Source: Bacteroidia bacterium (GTDB taxonomy: Bacteria > Bacteroidota > Bacteroidia > Cytophagales > Cyclobacteriaceae). Taken from it: a stretch of DNA of 9,043 nt. A program made the translations under genes and the position numbers. The DNA is taken from contig JANXRR010000243.1 of NCBI GenBank assembly GCA_025356795.1, positions 1-9,043 of the forward strand, read 5' to 3'. Below, piece after piece: positions 1 through 7,151 of the stretch (its first letter is position 1; every line of letters begins with the position of its first letter). The notes under the pieces were generated by a model. The model made no database searches and had not been told where the DNA came from. It worked only from the letters and a program-made list of their open reading frames with translations.

Positions 1-39
1 CGAAGATAAATACAGAAGAGGTCTTTACATTTATCTTCG
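1..39. repeat. 11-bp perfect inverted repeat around an inverted 17-bp coding spacer
   Basis: Arm 1-11 (CGAAGATAAAT) is the exact reverse complement of arm 29-39, with a 17-base spacer at 12-28. The segment lies inside the DUF1553 part of the cytochrome lipoprotein gene. In the gene's own direction it encodes [12 protein letters not shown] (residues 760-771). On the plus strand, from base 2, it encodes [13 protein letters not shown], which is the form expected after WETSKG in this family (GED+YRR-x-LY, recalled from the family). Both orientations stay in frame because the arms and spacer total 39 bases. This points to inversion of the spacer between the arms. Base 1 is exactly the outer edge of the arm, so a contig-end artefact is quite possible. 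Confidence 0.85.
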
Positions 40-2315
40 CCTTTACTCGTTTCCCATTTTTCATCACTCCAAACACTTTGCCACACGCCATCGGGCTGAT
101 AAGGCATAATACTTTTACCATACATTTTAGTACTGAGTAAACCACTTAATGCCAAAGCCTGATCTCTAACTTGCTCTGCCGACAAACGAATACGAGGGCC
201 ATGGGCCAGCAATTTATTAAGCGGATCTTTCTCGAGTAATTCTTGTGTCATCTTTGAATCTTGTTGATACGTTTGTGTCATCACAATATCTTTTATCAAC
301 TTCTTTAAGCTCCATTGATGTTCATTCATCAAACGAAGGGAAATCCAATCAAGCAATTCAGGATGTGAAGGCCTTGCTCCTTGTGTTCCAAAATCTTCCG
401 ATGTTTCTACTAACCCAATTCCAAACAATTGTTCCCAAACTCGATTTACCACTGTGCGAGCTGTAAGCGGGTTATTCTTGTCGACAAGCCATTTTGCAAA
501 ACCCAAGCGGTTACTTGGTGCTTCGTGAGGGAATGCATTAAACAATCGTGGTACTTCAGGCTTAACAGCGGCACCATGAACCAACCAATTGCCTCTTTCA
601 AAAACATGGGCGGTCCTCAGGCGGTCTTGGTTTTCAATCATGATAGGCGTGTTATCAGTGGCCTGATTAACAAGACTATCAAAATCAGTCATCACAGTAA
701 AATAGCCTGCTTTATTTTTCCCCGGTAGGTCTTCGCGAAAAGCCATCCACTCAACAGAAGAAACTGGAGAGCCCACTTTTAATCTTGGATTAACGAACTT
801 GAAATACAAGGTATGCGAGCCGTCTGTTCTATGAATAGGAACAAAAGAAGCGCGCCATTTCCAACCGCTTAGCGGAATTTCAAATCGCGCTACAAGTAAA
901 CCGTTTAACTGGTCTGCATGAACTTCCATAAACCCGCCTCGTTCTGAAGTCTGGTGATTTATAACTAAAGTTGTTTTACCTGTAAGATTAATATTTGTCA
1001 ATCGTGCACTTCCGCCATGTCTTATGCCTAAAAATTTTGTATCAATCAGTTCCCCGTTTACAAATTGATCAAAATCATGAGGATGAATTTTAGGTTCTAA
1101 GGTCTTTAGAAATAAAAGAGTGCTCTTCTCTGTGGTAGCATCTATTTTCTTTACCCATGAAATAATTCCCGCTAATTTCCTTTGATCTTTTTCATTATAC
1201 ATTTTTAACAATGGATGCTCGCCATACGTATCTTCATCGCGCGAGTTGTTAAAAAAAGCAAGGGCTTTATAATATTCTTCATGACGAAACGGATCGTATG
1301 GATGGCTATGACATTGCACACATGCAAAGGTGGTGCTTTGCCAAACTTGAAAAGTTGTATTCAATCGATCTAATGTGGCGGCTACACGAAACTCTTCATC
1401 TTCCGTTCCGCCCTCATCGTTGTTCATCGTATTGCGATGAAAGGCGGTAGCAATATATTGATCATCTGTAGCATTGGGCAGCAAATCACCAGCAAGTTGT
1501 TCTATGGTAAATTGGTCAAATGGTTTGTCTTCATTGAAGGCCTGAATAACGTAATTGCGATAATGCCAAATGTTTCTTCCTGCATCTCGCTCATATCCTT
1601 TCGTATCTGAATAGCGAGCGAGGTCAAGCCACCATGAGGCCCACTTCTCTCCAAATTTTGGGGAAGCCAATAGATGATCAACCATCTTTTCAAAGGCGTC
1701 TTTATTACTGTTATCAATAAATTCAGATGCTTCTTTAGGCGAAGGTGGAACACCAATCAAATCTAAATAAGCCCTTCGTACAAGTGCCGATTTTTCAGCT
1801 TGCTTAGACCTGCTCAGGTTTTCTTTTACAAGTCTTTCATCTATAAAATCATCAATTATACTTGAATTCGATGAGCTTGCTCCAAAGAATCCGGCAAAGA
1901 AACTTTTACCTGATGGAGCAACAATTGACTTTGGTGGAACGTACGCCCAATGATCGCCCCACTTCGCTCCTTCATCAATCCATTTTCTTAGAATTTCAAT
2001 TTCATCATTACTGAGTGCTTCTTCTTTAAAAGGCATGCGTACCTCCGGATCAATACTAGTTATCCTTCGCATCAACTCACTATGTGATGCATCTCCGGGA
2101 ATAATAGAGGGTTTACCTGATTCAGTGATATCCAGCGCATCTTGACGGAACAACAAACTAAAGTTGGCTTGCCGTTTTACGCCACCATGACAAGAGATGC
2201 AATGCTTGTTGATGATAGGCTTTACCTGAAGAGAGTAATCAATCTCTTTAGGTATTTTCTTGCAAGAAGAAAACACCACAATAGAGAGTAAAAAAAGGAA
2301 GCAAACAGTCTTCAT
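1..2315 (-). CDS. PSD1-type cytochrome c lipoprotein (DUF1549/DUF1553), 3' end cut by window
   Basis: The frame is open from an ATG at 2315 to base 1, giving 771 codons with the C-terminus missing. The N-terminus is a lipoprotein signal with lipobox FSSC (Cys18). A planctomycete-type cytochrome c domain follows (about residues 30-125), with heme motif CISCH (39-43) and a possible distal Met94 in RMPF. DUF1549 spans about 150-360 and contains a second CxxCH, CVQCH (332-336), followed by SHPYDP. Residues about 410-525 resemble a CBM6-type carbohydrate-binding module. DUF1553 begins near 590, with NRVWEQLFG at 624-632 and [13 protein letters not shown] after it. Family members are usually 800-1100 residues and often sit beside DUF1501 or sulfatase genes; their reaction is unknown. 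The protein is probably surface or periplasmic and may act on polysaccharides (inference from the CBM). The last 13 visible codons look inverted (see repeat 1-39). The start has no Shine-Dalgarno sequence, as is usual in this phylum. Confidence 0.9.
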   Translation of the reverse strand, partial: MKTVCFLFLLSIVVFSSCKKIPKEIDYSLQVKPIINKHCISCHGGVKRQANFSLLFRQDALDITESGKPSIIPGDASHSELMRRITSIDPEVRMPFKEEALSNDEIEILRKWIDEGAKWGDHWAYVPPKSIVAPSGKSFFAGFFGASSSNSSIIDDFIDERLVKENLSRSKQAEKSALVRRAYLDLIGVPPSPKEASEFIDNSNKDAFEKMVDHLLASPKFGEKWASWWLDLARYSDTKGYERDAGRNIWHYRNYVIQAFNEDKPFDQFTIEQLAGDLLPNATDDQYIATAFHRNTMNNDEGGTEDEEFRVAATLDRLNTTFQVWQSTTFACVQCHSHPYDPFRHEEYYKALAFFNNSRDEDTYGEHPLLKMYNEKDQRKLAGIISWVKKIDATTEKSTLLFLKTLEPKIHPHDFDQFVNGELIDTKFLGIRHGGSARLTNINLTGKTTLVINHQTSERGGFMEVHADQLNGLLVARFEIPLSGWKWRASFVPIHRTDGSHTLYFKFVNPRLKVGSPVSSVEWMAFREDLPGKNKAGYFTVMTDFDSLVNQATDNTPIMIENQDRLRTAHVFERGNWLVHGAAVKPEVPRLFNAFPHEAPSNRLGFAKWLVDKNNPLTARTVVNRVWEQLFGIGLVETSEDFGTQGARPSHPELLDWISLRLMNEHQWSLKKLIKDIVMTQTYQQDSKMTQELLEKDPLNKLLAHGPRIRLSAEQVRDQALALSGLLSTKMYGKSIMPYQPDGVWQSVWSDEKWETSKGEDKCKDLFCIYL

Positions 2316-2377
2316 TATAGATTCATCAAAGCATGTTTATTCAATCATAAAAATAAGAAATTACAGATCATTTTTTT

Positions 2378-2414
2378 CAAAAAAATTACTGTCGAAACAA
2401 TTCCCTTTGCCAAA
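2378..2414 (-). promoter_or_regulatory. Possible Bacteroidota-type promoter for the cytochrome lipoprotein gene
   Basis: On the minus strand a TTTG (plus 2411-2414) is followed after 22 bases by TAATTTTTTTG (plus 2378-2388). This resembles the phylum's TTTG / TAnnTTTG promoter, with slightly long spacing and an imperfect -7 element. It lies about 60 bases upstream of the start at 2315, within the 140-bp gap after the peptidase gene. The match is weak in AT-rich DNA. Confidence 0.25.
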
Positions 2415-2455
2415 AGCTCTGGGTTTGGAGTATTTTTTCTTTTAATTTTCTCACG

Positions 2456-3865
2456 TTAATAATCTCTCTTCACACTTGTGTTAGATGAGAACTCTTTTAC
2501 CAAACGATACAAAAATTCCTGTCCTTCGTAAAATGATTTTACCTTGATGCGTTCATCACGGCCATGGGCGCGCACATCATTTACATCGCCAAAAATACCA
2601 GATACCCCGTATGTGGGAATATTAGAAGTGCGAAGGTATCTCCCATCTGTAGCACCAGTAGACATAACGGGAATTACCGGAACTCCAGGAAACATTTGCT
2701 CTGTAACTGCTTCTATCTTTTTAAACACTTCAATATTCAAAGGTGAAGCCGGACTAGCGTTTGCTTTCCGCACCGGTGTTACTGATACTTCGCTATCATT
2801 GATCACTTTAATTAGTGTTGTTTTTATCATCTCCGGATCATCCGTTGGAAGAATTCGACAGTTGATATTTGCCGTAGCAGTTTGCGGCAACGCATTTTCA
2901 GCATGGCCTCCATTTAGCAGTGTGGCAACGCATGTAGTGCGCAAAATCGCATTGAAATTAGGATATTGTGAAAGCCTTGAAACTGCTTCAGAATTGGGTG
3001 GCGTTTGCAGTATGGCTTTCATATCTTCAGCCAACTGTCCTGTTTCAATTTTAGATGAGCGCTCAAAAAATACACGCGTGCCTTCATTCAGGTTCACAGG
3101 AAAATCAAATTTTCCGAGTTTGTCAAGGGCACTTGCTAATTGATAAATCGCATTATCTTTCCGTGGTTGTGAGCTATGCCCGCCTTTGCTTTTTACTTCT
3201 AGTTTAAAGCTTTGAAAAACCTTTTCGCTTAGTTGAACATTATTTCTAATCTTTTTTCCATCGCGCTCCGTACCCCCTCCCCCTTCGTTTAACGCGTATT
3301 CAGAATCAATCAATCCTTTGTGGTTTTTAAGTAACCAATCCACACCGTTAAAATCTCCACCTTCTTCATCTGCTGTTAACGCAACTATAAGATCGCGATC
3401 AGGAGCAAAGCCTTCTTGTTTATACCGAATTAAGTTAGCAATAAAAATTGCAGCCATAGCTTTATCATCACTTGAGCCACGCGCATAATAATACCCCTCA
3501 ATCTCTTGAAACTTAAATGGATCAATTGTCCAATCTTCAGGCAATGCTTCTACCACATCAATGTGTGCTAATAATAGCAAGGGTTTGCGCTTACCACTTC
3601 CTTTTAATGTAGCCACTAAATTCCCCTTACGGGGATTGGGGCCACCAATAAAAATATCTTTATCTGTGAACCCGGCAGCTTTCAAACGGGCAGCCATCGC
3701 CTCAGCAGCTTGTGTGGTATTGCCAACCGAATTGGTTGTATTAATTTCAATCAGCTCCTTGAAAATTTCACGCGTCAGCTTTTCGTTGGCTTGCGAAAAC
3801 GCATCTCGAAAAGAAAATAGAGTTAAGAAAATTATAGAAACTGAAACTGATATTTTTATCCTCAT
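2456..3865 (-). CDS. Exported M20-family zinc metallopeptidase
   Basis: This 469-residue protein is a predicted di-zinc exopeptidase or amidohydrolase of the M20/M25/M40 group. Residues 1 to about 25 form a signal peptide (MRIK, hydrophobic stretch, cleavage near FSQA), so it probably works in the periplasm or outside the cell. Metal and catalytic residues are visible: HID (His101, Asp103), GSSDDK (Asp133/134), the Glu pair in ADEEGG (Glu167/168), Glu194 in NEGGGG and His434 near the C-terminus. The KGGHSS segment with His230 marks the inserted dimerisation domain, about 215-335. Glu at 194 rather than Asp fits the carboxypeptidase-type branch. Length is normal for the family and the start is an ATG. 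The substrate cannot be read from sequence; a dipeptide or small peptide is the usual choice. It has gaps of 91 bp to the helicase gene upstream and 140 bp to the lipoprotein gene downstream, so an operon is not evident. Confidence 0.93.
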   Translation of the reverse strand: MRIKISVSVSIIFLTLFSFRDAFSQANEKLTREIFKELIEINTTNSVGNTTQAAEAMAARLKAAGFTDKDIFIGGPNPRKGNLVATLKGSGKRKPLLLLAHIDVVEALPEDWTIDPFKFQEIEGYYYARGSSDDKAMAAIFIANLIRYKQEGFAPDRDLIVALTADEEGGDFNGVDWLLKNHKGLIDSEYALNEGGGGTERDGKKIRNNVQLSEKVFQSFKLEVKSKGGHSSQPRKDNAIYQLASALDKLGKFDFPVNLNEGTRVFFERSSKIETGQLAEDMKAILQTPPNSEAVSRLSQYPNFNAILRTTCVATLLNGGHAENALPQTATANINCRILPTDDPEMIKTTLIKVINDSEVSVTPVRKANASPASPLNIEVFKKIEAVTEQMFPGVPVIPVMSTGATDGRYLRTSNIPTYGVSGIFGDVNDVRAHGRDERIKVKSFYEGQEFLYRLVKEFSSNTSVKRDY

Positions 3866-3903
3866 CTTGTTTAGCGATTAATTTGGTAATCACTAAAGTA
3901 ATG

Positions 3904-3926
3904 AAAAATCTAGTCCTTGCTAGGAT
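3904..3926 (-). terminator. Weak candidate terminator after the helicase gene
   Basis: Downstream of the helicase stop, the minus strand reads ATCCTAG-CAAGGA-CTAGAT followed by TTTTTC. This gives six base pairs with one bulged C, a 6-base loop and a short U-run. It is in the right place to end the helicase transcript before the peptidase gene, but the stem is short and AT-rich. Confidence 0.3.
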
Positions 3927-3956
3927 GGTATTGGTCGAGCGGCAATTATCTCTGAC

Positions 3957-5177
3957 TTATCGTCTATCAGTTCTGTTTTGATTTTTTCCTTTTTTAAATG
4001 GCTTGCGCTGTGGTCGATCTGTTCTTACTTCTGAATGACCAGACGGACCGTCTCCTAATTCAGTTGGCAGTATTAGTTGAGCTATATCTTTTCCAATAAG
4101 CTTTTGAATACTGGCAAACTTTCGCACATCTTTATCATTCACAAAAGTGATAGCGGTGCCCGTGGTTTCCGCTCGTGCTGTTCTTCCAATTCTATGCACA
4201 TAATCTTCTGCATCATGGGGTGTGTCATAATTAATTACAAGACTTATGCCCTCCACATCTATTCCTCTAGACAAAATATCGGTACCGACTAAAATAGCTA
4301 ATTGCTTACTTCTAAATCTCAAAAGAATCTGCTCACGCTCTTGTTGTTCCAAATCAGAATGAAAAGCTTCTGCATTTAAGCCTGCCTTCTTCATTTCGTG
4401 GCCAAGTCTTTTCACATTGTCTTTAGAGTTACTAAATATAATAACACTACTAAAGTTGGATGCTTTTAGAATTGATTTTAATAAAGCCATCTTCTGGGTG
4501 TCATAAACAAAATAGGCTTGTTGTAAAATTCCTTCCGCGGGTTTTGAAATAGCAATAGAAACTTCGGTAGGATTAGTAAGAATACGCGATGCTAGTGTTC
4601 TTATTTTGGGTGGCATGGTTGCCGAGAAAAGCAGGGTTTGTCTTTCTTTGGGAAGGTAGTTGATAATCTTAACCAAGTCATCATAAAAGCCCATATCAAG
4701 CATACGATCGGCCTCATCCAATATTAAATGTTTTAGTTGATCTAGCTTCATAGTGCCCATAGCCAATTGAGCAATCAACCGCCCAGGTGTGGCAATAATG
4801 ATGTCAGTTCCTTCTTCCATCGCTCGCTTTTGCTGATCCCAGGTGGCGCCATCACCACCTCCATAAACAGCTATTGAACTTACAGAAGCAAAGTAAGCAA
4901 GACCTGCAATCTGTTGATCAATTTGTAAAGCTAACTCGCGTGTTGGGGCAAGTATAAGCGTATTAAAATGCCTGTTATCTGTGGCTAATATCTTATGGAG
5001 AATAGGAAGAATGTAGGCTGCTGTTTTTCCTGTTCCTGTTTGAGCGCAAGCGATCAAATCATGATTAGTGAGGATGAGTGGAATTGACTGTTCTTGAATG
5101 GGGGTAGGCTTTGAATAGCCCATCGCATCAAGACCATCCGTAATAAGTGTATTAAGGTTGAAATCGCTAAATGTCAA
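3957..5177 (-). CDS. DEAD-box ATP-dependent RNA helicase, RhlE-like
   Basis: This 406-residue RNA helicase would unwind RNA duplexes in ribosome assembly or mRNA turnover, a role often needed in the cold. All motifs are intact: Q motif with TPIQ (Gln28), AQTGTGKT (45-52), PTREL (79-83), TPGR (130-133), DEAD (154-157), SAT (185-187), GTDILSRGID (298-307) and HRIGRTAR (328-335). RecA domain 1 is about 1-205 and domain 2 about 215-370. A basic tail rich in Lys, Arg and Gln (383-406) probably binds RNA. The start codon is TTG at 5175-5177: an in-frame TAA lies nine bases upstream of it, no ATG is available, and the next Met (19) would remove half the Q-motif region. The N-terminus MTFSDFNLN matches family starts. 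A strong terminator sits about 30 bp upstream, after the cold-shock gene, so expression may rely on read-through. Confidence 0.96.
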   Translation of the reverse strand: MTFSDFNLNTLITDGLDAMGYSKPTPIQEQSIPLILTNHDLIACAQTGTGKTAAYILPILHKILATDNRHFNTLILAPTRELALQIDQQIAGLAYFASVSSIAVYGGGDGATWDQQKRAMEEGTDIIIATPGRLIAQLAMGTMKLDQLKHLILDEADRMLDMGFYDDLVKIINYLPKERQTLLFSATMPPKIRTLASRILTNPTEVSIAISKPAEGILQQAYFVYDTQKMALLKSILKASNFSSVIIFSNSKDNVKRLGHEMKKAGLNAEAFHSDLEQQEREQILLRFRSKQLAILVGTDILSRGIDVEGISLVINYDTPHDAEDYVHRIGRTARAETTGTAITFVNDKDVRKFASIQKLIGKDIAQLILPTELGDGPSGHSEVRTDRPQRKPFKKGKNQNRTDRR

Positions 5178-5207
5178 TTGGAATTATATTTGTGTGGCGT
5201 GATAAAT

Positions 5208-5238
5208 TAAAAAAAGCCAGGCTTTAGACCTGGCTTTT
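5208..5238 (-). terminator. Strong intrinsic terminator or attenuator between csp and the helicase gene
   Basis: A perfect 10-bp stem, plus 5212-5221 (AAAAGCCAGG) against 5229-5238 (CCTGGCTTTT), encloses a 7-base loop. Read on the minus strand it is followed by a run of T at plus 5211-5208. It begins about 20 bp after the csp stop codon and ends about 30 bp before the helicase start. It should yield a short monocistronic csp mRNA, with the helicase made only by read-through or from a promoter I cannot see. Confidence 0.85.
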
Positions 5239-5258
5239 ACCATATGTAAGATCGATAA

Positions 5259-5453
5259 TTAGTTTACGAGACGGACGTTAACCGCATTTAAACCTTTCTT
5301 TCCTTCTTGCAATTCAAAAGTGATTTTATCATTCTGTCTGATCTCGTCAATAAGACCTGACACATGCACAAAATACTCTTTGTTTGATTCTGATTCTTGA
5401 ACAAATCCAAAACCTTTGGTTTCGTTGAAGAATTTTACTGTTCCTTCTTTCAT
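5259..5453 (-). CDS. CspA-family cold-shock protein
   Basis: This 64-residue protein is a single cold-shock domain, a five-stranded beta barrel that binds single-stranded RNA or DNA and acts as an RNA chaperone. RNP1 is KGFGFV (13-18) and RNP2 is YFVHVS (27-32); the start MKEGTVKFFNETKGFGFV is typical. The length is slightly below the usual 65-70 residues because loops are short. It starts at an ATG with no Shine-Dalgarno sequence, as usual in this phylum. It lies 74 bp downstream of the desaturase gene and is followed directly by a strong terminator, then the RNA helicase. The apparent 5' leader is short, unlike the long thermosensing leader of E. coli cspA. I see no oddity in the coding sequence. 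Whether this copy is cold-induced or constitutive cannot be told from the sequence. Confidence 0.96.
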   Translation of the reverse strand: MKEGTVKFFNETKGFGFVQESESNKEYFVHVSGLIDEIRQNDKITFELQEGKKGLNAVNVRLVN

Positions 5454-5476
5454 TATTGTTTTTTAAAATATTGCTG

Positions 5477-5505
5477 TAAAGATAACTAAATTAATTTATC
5501 TAAAA
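5477..5505 (-). promoter_or_regulatory. Possible promoter for the cold-shock gene
   Basis: On the minus strand a TTTTA (plus 5501-5505) precedes TATCTTTA (plus 5477-5484), which fits TAnnTTTG at all fixed positions but the last. It lies about 25 bases upstream of the csp ATG, which would give a very short leader. The surrounding DNA is almost all A and T, so the match may be chance. Confidence 0.25.
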
Positions 5506-5527
5506 TAATTTAATCTTACATCTTTTA

Positions 5528-6298
5528 TTAAGCAGCCTTTCTTACGCTTTCCAAACGCACTTGATTTTGCTTCACAATTTGAATTACATTCAGGCGATCA
5601 AGTAGTTTTATAACAACATAAGTTGGGTCTAGCTCATGCCAACGAATACCACCAAAATTAGCCCTTGAACCATATTTATGGTGGTTGTTGTGATAGCTTT
5701 CGCCCATCATTAAAAAGTCGACTGGAAGAAAGTTCTTCGAGGTATCGCCTACCGCAAAATTTCTATAACCATATTTATGTGCAAACCAATTTATAATTGC
5801 ACCATGTACAGGACTCATTAAAAATTGGATTGGAAGCAAAAGCCATAACCACCAAACATTGGCGAAAACCAGATAAACTGTTACATAAACACTTCCCCAA
5901 AACAACCTAGAAGGCCATGATCTTGCAAATTTATCAAACTCTTCCCACTGTGGAACTCCCTCTGTGAAGCGGGTTTCCAAAGGGATTCGCTTGTTAGCAA
6001 TATCAGAATAGATAGTTTTTGTCTTCCACATCATTTTCCAAATCGTTTCGTCATACTTTGGCGAATGAGGATCATTCTCTGTGTCGGCAAATGCATGGTG
6101 CATCCTATGCATAACTCCATAACCAAAAGGGCTTAAATAATTAGATCCCTGAAAAATCCATGTCAGAACAAAAAATATCTTCTCAGTAAATTTATTCATA
6201 GTAAAGGCTTTGTGAGCTGCATAACGATGAAGAAAAAATGTCTGAAAGAAAAGGGACAGATACCAATGTGCTGCAAAAAAAATCAAAATTACCTTCAT
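5528..6298 (-). CDS. Membrane fatty-acid (acyl-CoA/acyl-lipid delta-9-type) desaturase
   Basis: This 256-residue integral membrane di-iron desaturase would insert a cis double bond into saturated acyl chains and so raise membrane fluidity. The three histidine boxes are present: HRYAAH (24-29), HRMHH (64-68) and HNNHH (203-207). Further conserved histidines occur at 165 (SPVHG) and 174 (NWFAHKYG), as in stearoyl-CoA desaturases. Hydrophobic segments lie at about 3-22, 40-58, 133-147 and 148-165. It is shorter than typical 300-380-residue enzymes, mainly at the N-terminus, which has little before the first histidine box; there is no fused cytochrome b5 domain. Electron donors must be supplied from elsewhere. 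It starts at ATG 6298 with no Shine-Dalgarno sequence. It lies upstream of csp and the RNA helicase on the same strand, consistent with a role in cold adaptation (inference). Regiospecificity is inferred from the family only. Confidence 0.93.
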   Translation of the reverse strand: MKVILIFFAAHWYLSLFFQTFFLHRYAAHKAFTMNKFTEKIFFVLTWIFQGSNYLSPFGYGVMHRMHHAFADTENDPHSPKYDETIWKMMWKTKTIYSDIANKRIPLETRFTEGVPQWEEFDKFARSWPSRLFWGSVYVTVYLVFANVWWLWLLLPIQFLMSPVHGAIINWFAHKYGYRNFAVGDTSKNFLPVDFLMMGESYHNNHHKYGSRANFGGIRWHELDPTYVVIKLLDRLNVIQIVKQNQVRLESVRKAA

Positions 6299-6404
6299 AA
6301 TTAGGTGATAGGTTAAGTGAAAAATAGGTTTACAATTCGATTTGACGAATCATTAAACGTAAGACAAAGTCATAAGGATTTTGTGACAGAACAGATGAGA
6401 AAAA

Positions 6405-7025
6405 TTAGAAATTCTTTCTAATAGAAGCGGCAATATCAGTTTTAAGCTCGCTGATAAGATCAGAAGCATTGCCAAAAGTACATGCCTTTTTAAAGCTTTC
6501 TAACATGTGAGGAGCTTTAGATAACTCTATGCTTAGCTTTGAAGTTTCTTGCTCAATTTTCTTTTTTGCCCTAAAGAAGAGTTGGCGACAATGATCCTGT
6601 TTTTTGTCTAAAACCTTTTGCAACTCTTCATATTCAAAACCCAAAGCCTCTTTGAGTAAGTAAACAGCCTTCTCCAAAGGTTCCAACTTATGGTTTACTA
6701 TTGCCAATGCTTTAGATAACTCCATCTCTAAGTCCATGTGCGCAAAGTCCGACTCTTTAAGCTTGACAAAGATTTCAGGAAGTTGGAATGAATCTAGGTA
6801 ATCTATTTTCTTCTTTTTTAATGAGGAAAGGTGATTTAGGGCATTATTAGTGACCGATTTGATTAAATATGCTTTTGTATTTTGAATGTGTTCTTTTTCT
6901 GCACTGAGCCATTTGAGAAAGGTATCTTGAACTATATCTTCAGCATCGGCTTTACAGCGAAGAATATTCATTGCAATAGTCTGCAGCAAGGGTTGGTAAA
7001 GTGATATAGTTTGATTGCTGTTCAA
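6405..7025 (-). CDS. ECF-type RNA polymerase sigma factor with short C-terminal extension
   Basis: This 206-residue sigma-70 family factor has region 2 at about 9-75, with the core-binding and -10 segment DAEDIVQDTFLKWL (27-40). Region 4 is at about 104-160, with a helix-turn-helix around FEYEELQKVL and CRQLFFRAKKKI. The pattern ADAEDIVQ and a region following the sigma4 helix resemble the ECF41/SigJ group. In that group the C-terminus carries a SnoaL-like domain of over 100 residues that tunes activity. Here only about 45 residues follow region 4 (161-206), resembling just the first helices of that domain. The start is TTG at 7023-7025: an in-frame TAG lies 24 bases upstream of it with no ATG between, and the next Met (19) would cut region 2. 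No anti-sigma gene is adjacent. Its targets are unknown; the downstream desaturase is one candidate by position only. Confidence 0.88.
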   Translation of the reverse strand: MNSNQTISLYQPLLQTIAMNILRCKADAEDIVQDTFLKWLSAEKEHIQNTKAYLIKSVTNNALNHLSSLKKKKIDYLDSFQLPEIFVKLKESDFAHMDLEMELSKALAIVNHKLEPLEKAVYLLKEALGFEYEELQKVLDKKQDHCRQLFFRAKKKIEQETSKLSIELSKAPHMLESFKKACTFGNASDLISELKTDIAASIRKNF

Positions 7026-7059
7026 TTGTGTAAATGTAGATGTTAATTTCTAGCTAACA

Positions 7060-7089
7060 AAAAGGTATTGAATCTGTTCCCTTTATAAA
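7060..7089 (-). promoter_or_regulatory. Possible promoter for the sigma factor gene
   Basis: On the minus strand TTTA (plus 7086-7089) is followed after 18 bases by TACCTTTT (plus 7060-7067), near the TTTG / TAnnTTTG consensus of this phylum. It lies between the terminator of the TPR gene and the TTG start, where a promoter would be needed, and would give a leader of about 25-30 bases. Both elements miss one consensus base. Confidence 0.3.
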
Positions 7090-7109
7090 CATCTGCGTTT
7101 TAAACTTCC

Positions 7110-7147
7110 AAAAAAACCTCCAAGATCTCAAAAACCTTGGAGGTTTT
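7110..7147 (-). terminator. Strong intrinsic terminator after the TPR gene
   Basis: A perfect 12-bp stem, plus 7113-7124 (AAAACCTCCAAG) against 7136-7147 (CTTGGAGGTTTT), encloses an 11-base loop. On the minus strand it ends in a seven-base T run (plus 7116-7110). It lies just after the TPR gene stop codon and separates the gyrA-TPR unit from the sigma factor gene. Confidence 0.9.
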
Positions 7148-7151
7148 GTAA

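Noticed and set aside
245..728. Two overlapping open frames on the plus strand
   Set aside because: They are antisense to the DUF1553 coding region (NRVW and PSHPELLDW motifs). Their low-complexity translations look like shadows.
1502..1756. An 84-codon open frame on the minus strand
   Set aside because: It is out of frame with the DUF1549 region of the cytochrome lipoprotein gene, which is open through the whole stretch and shows family motifs.
2408..2428. A short CCAAA/TTTGG inverted repeat after the peptidase gene as a terminator
   Set aside because: The stem is only about five base pairs and no U-run follows on the minus strand, so it does not look like an intrinsic terminator.
2260..2445. 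A 61-codon open frame on the plus strand across the gap before the lipoprotein gene
   Set aside because: It overlaps the signal-peptide code of the lipoprotein on the other strand, is rich in Lys, Ser and Phe from AT-rich DNA, and has no upstream signal or recognisable domain.
2544..3143. A 199-codon open frame on the plus strand
   Set aside because: It lies wholly inside the M20 peptidase gene on the opposite strand, which has signal peptide and metal-site motifs. The plus-strand translation has no recognisable domain.
5487..5498. A perfect 12-base palindrome TAAATTAATTTA upstream of csp
   Set aside because: It consists only of A and T in an AT-rich leader, so chance is likely, and no known operator motif was recognised.
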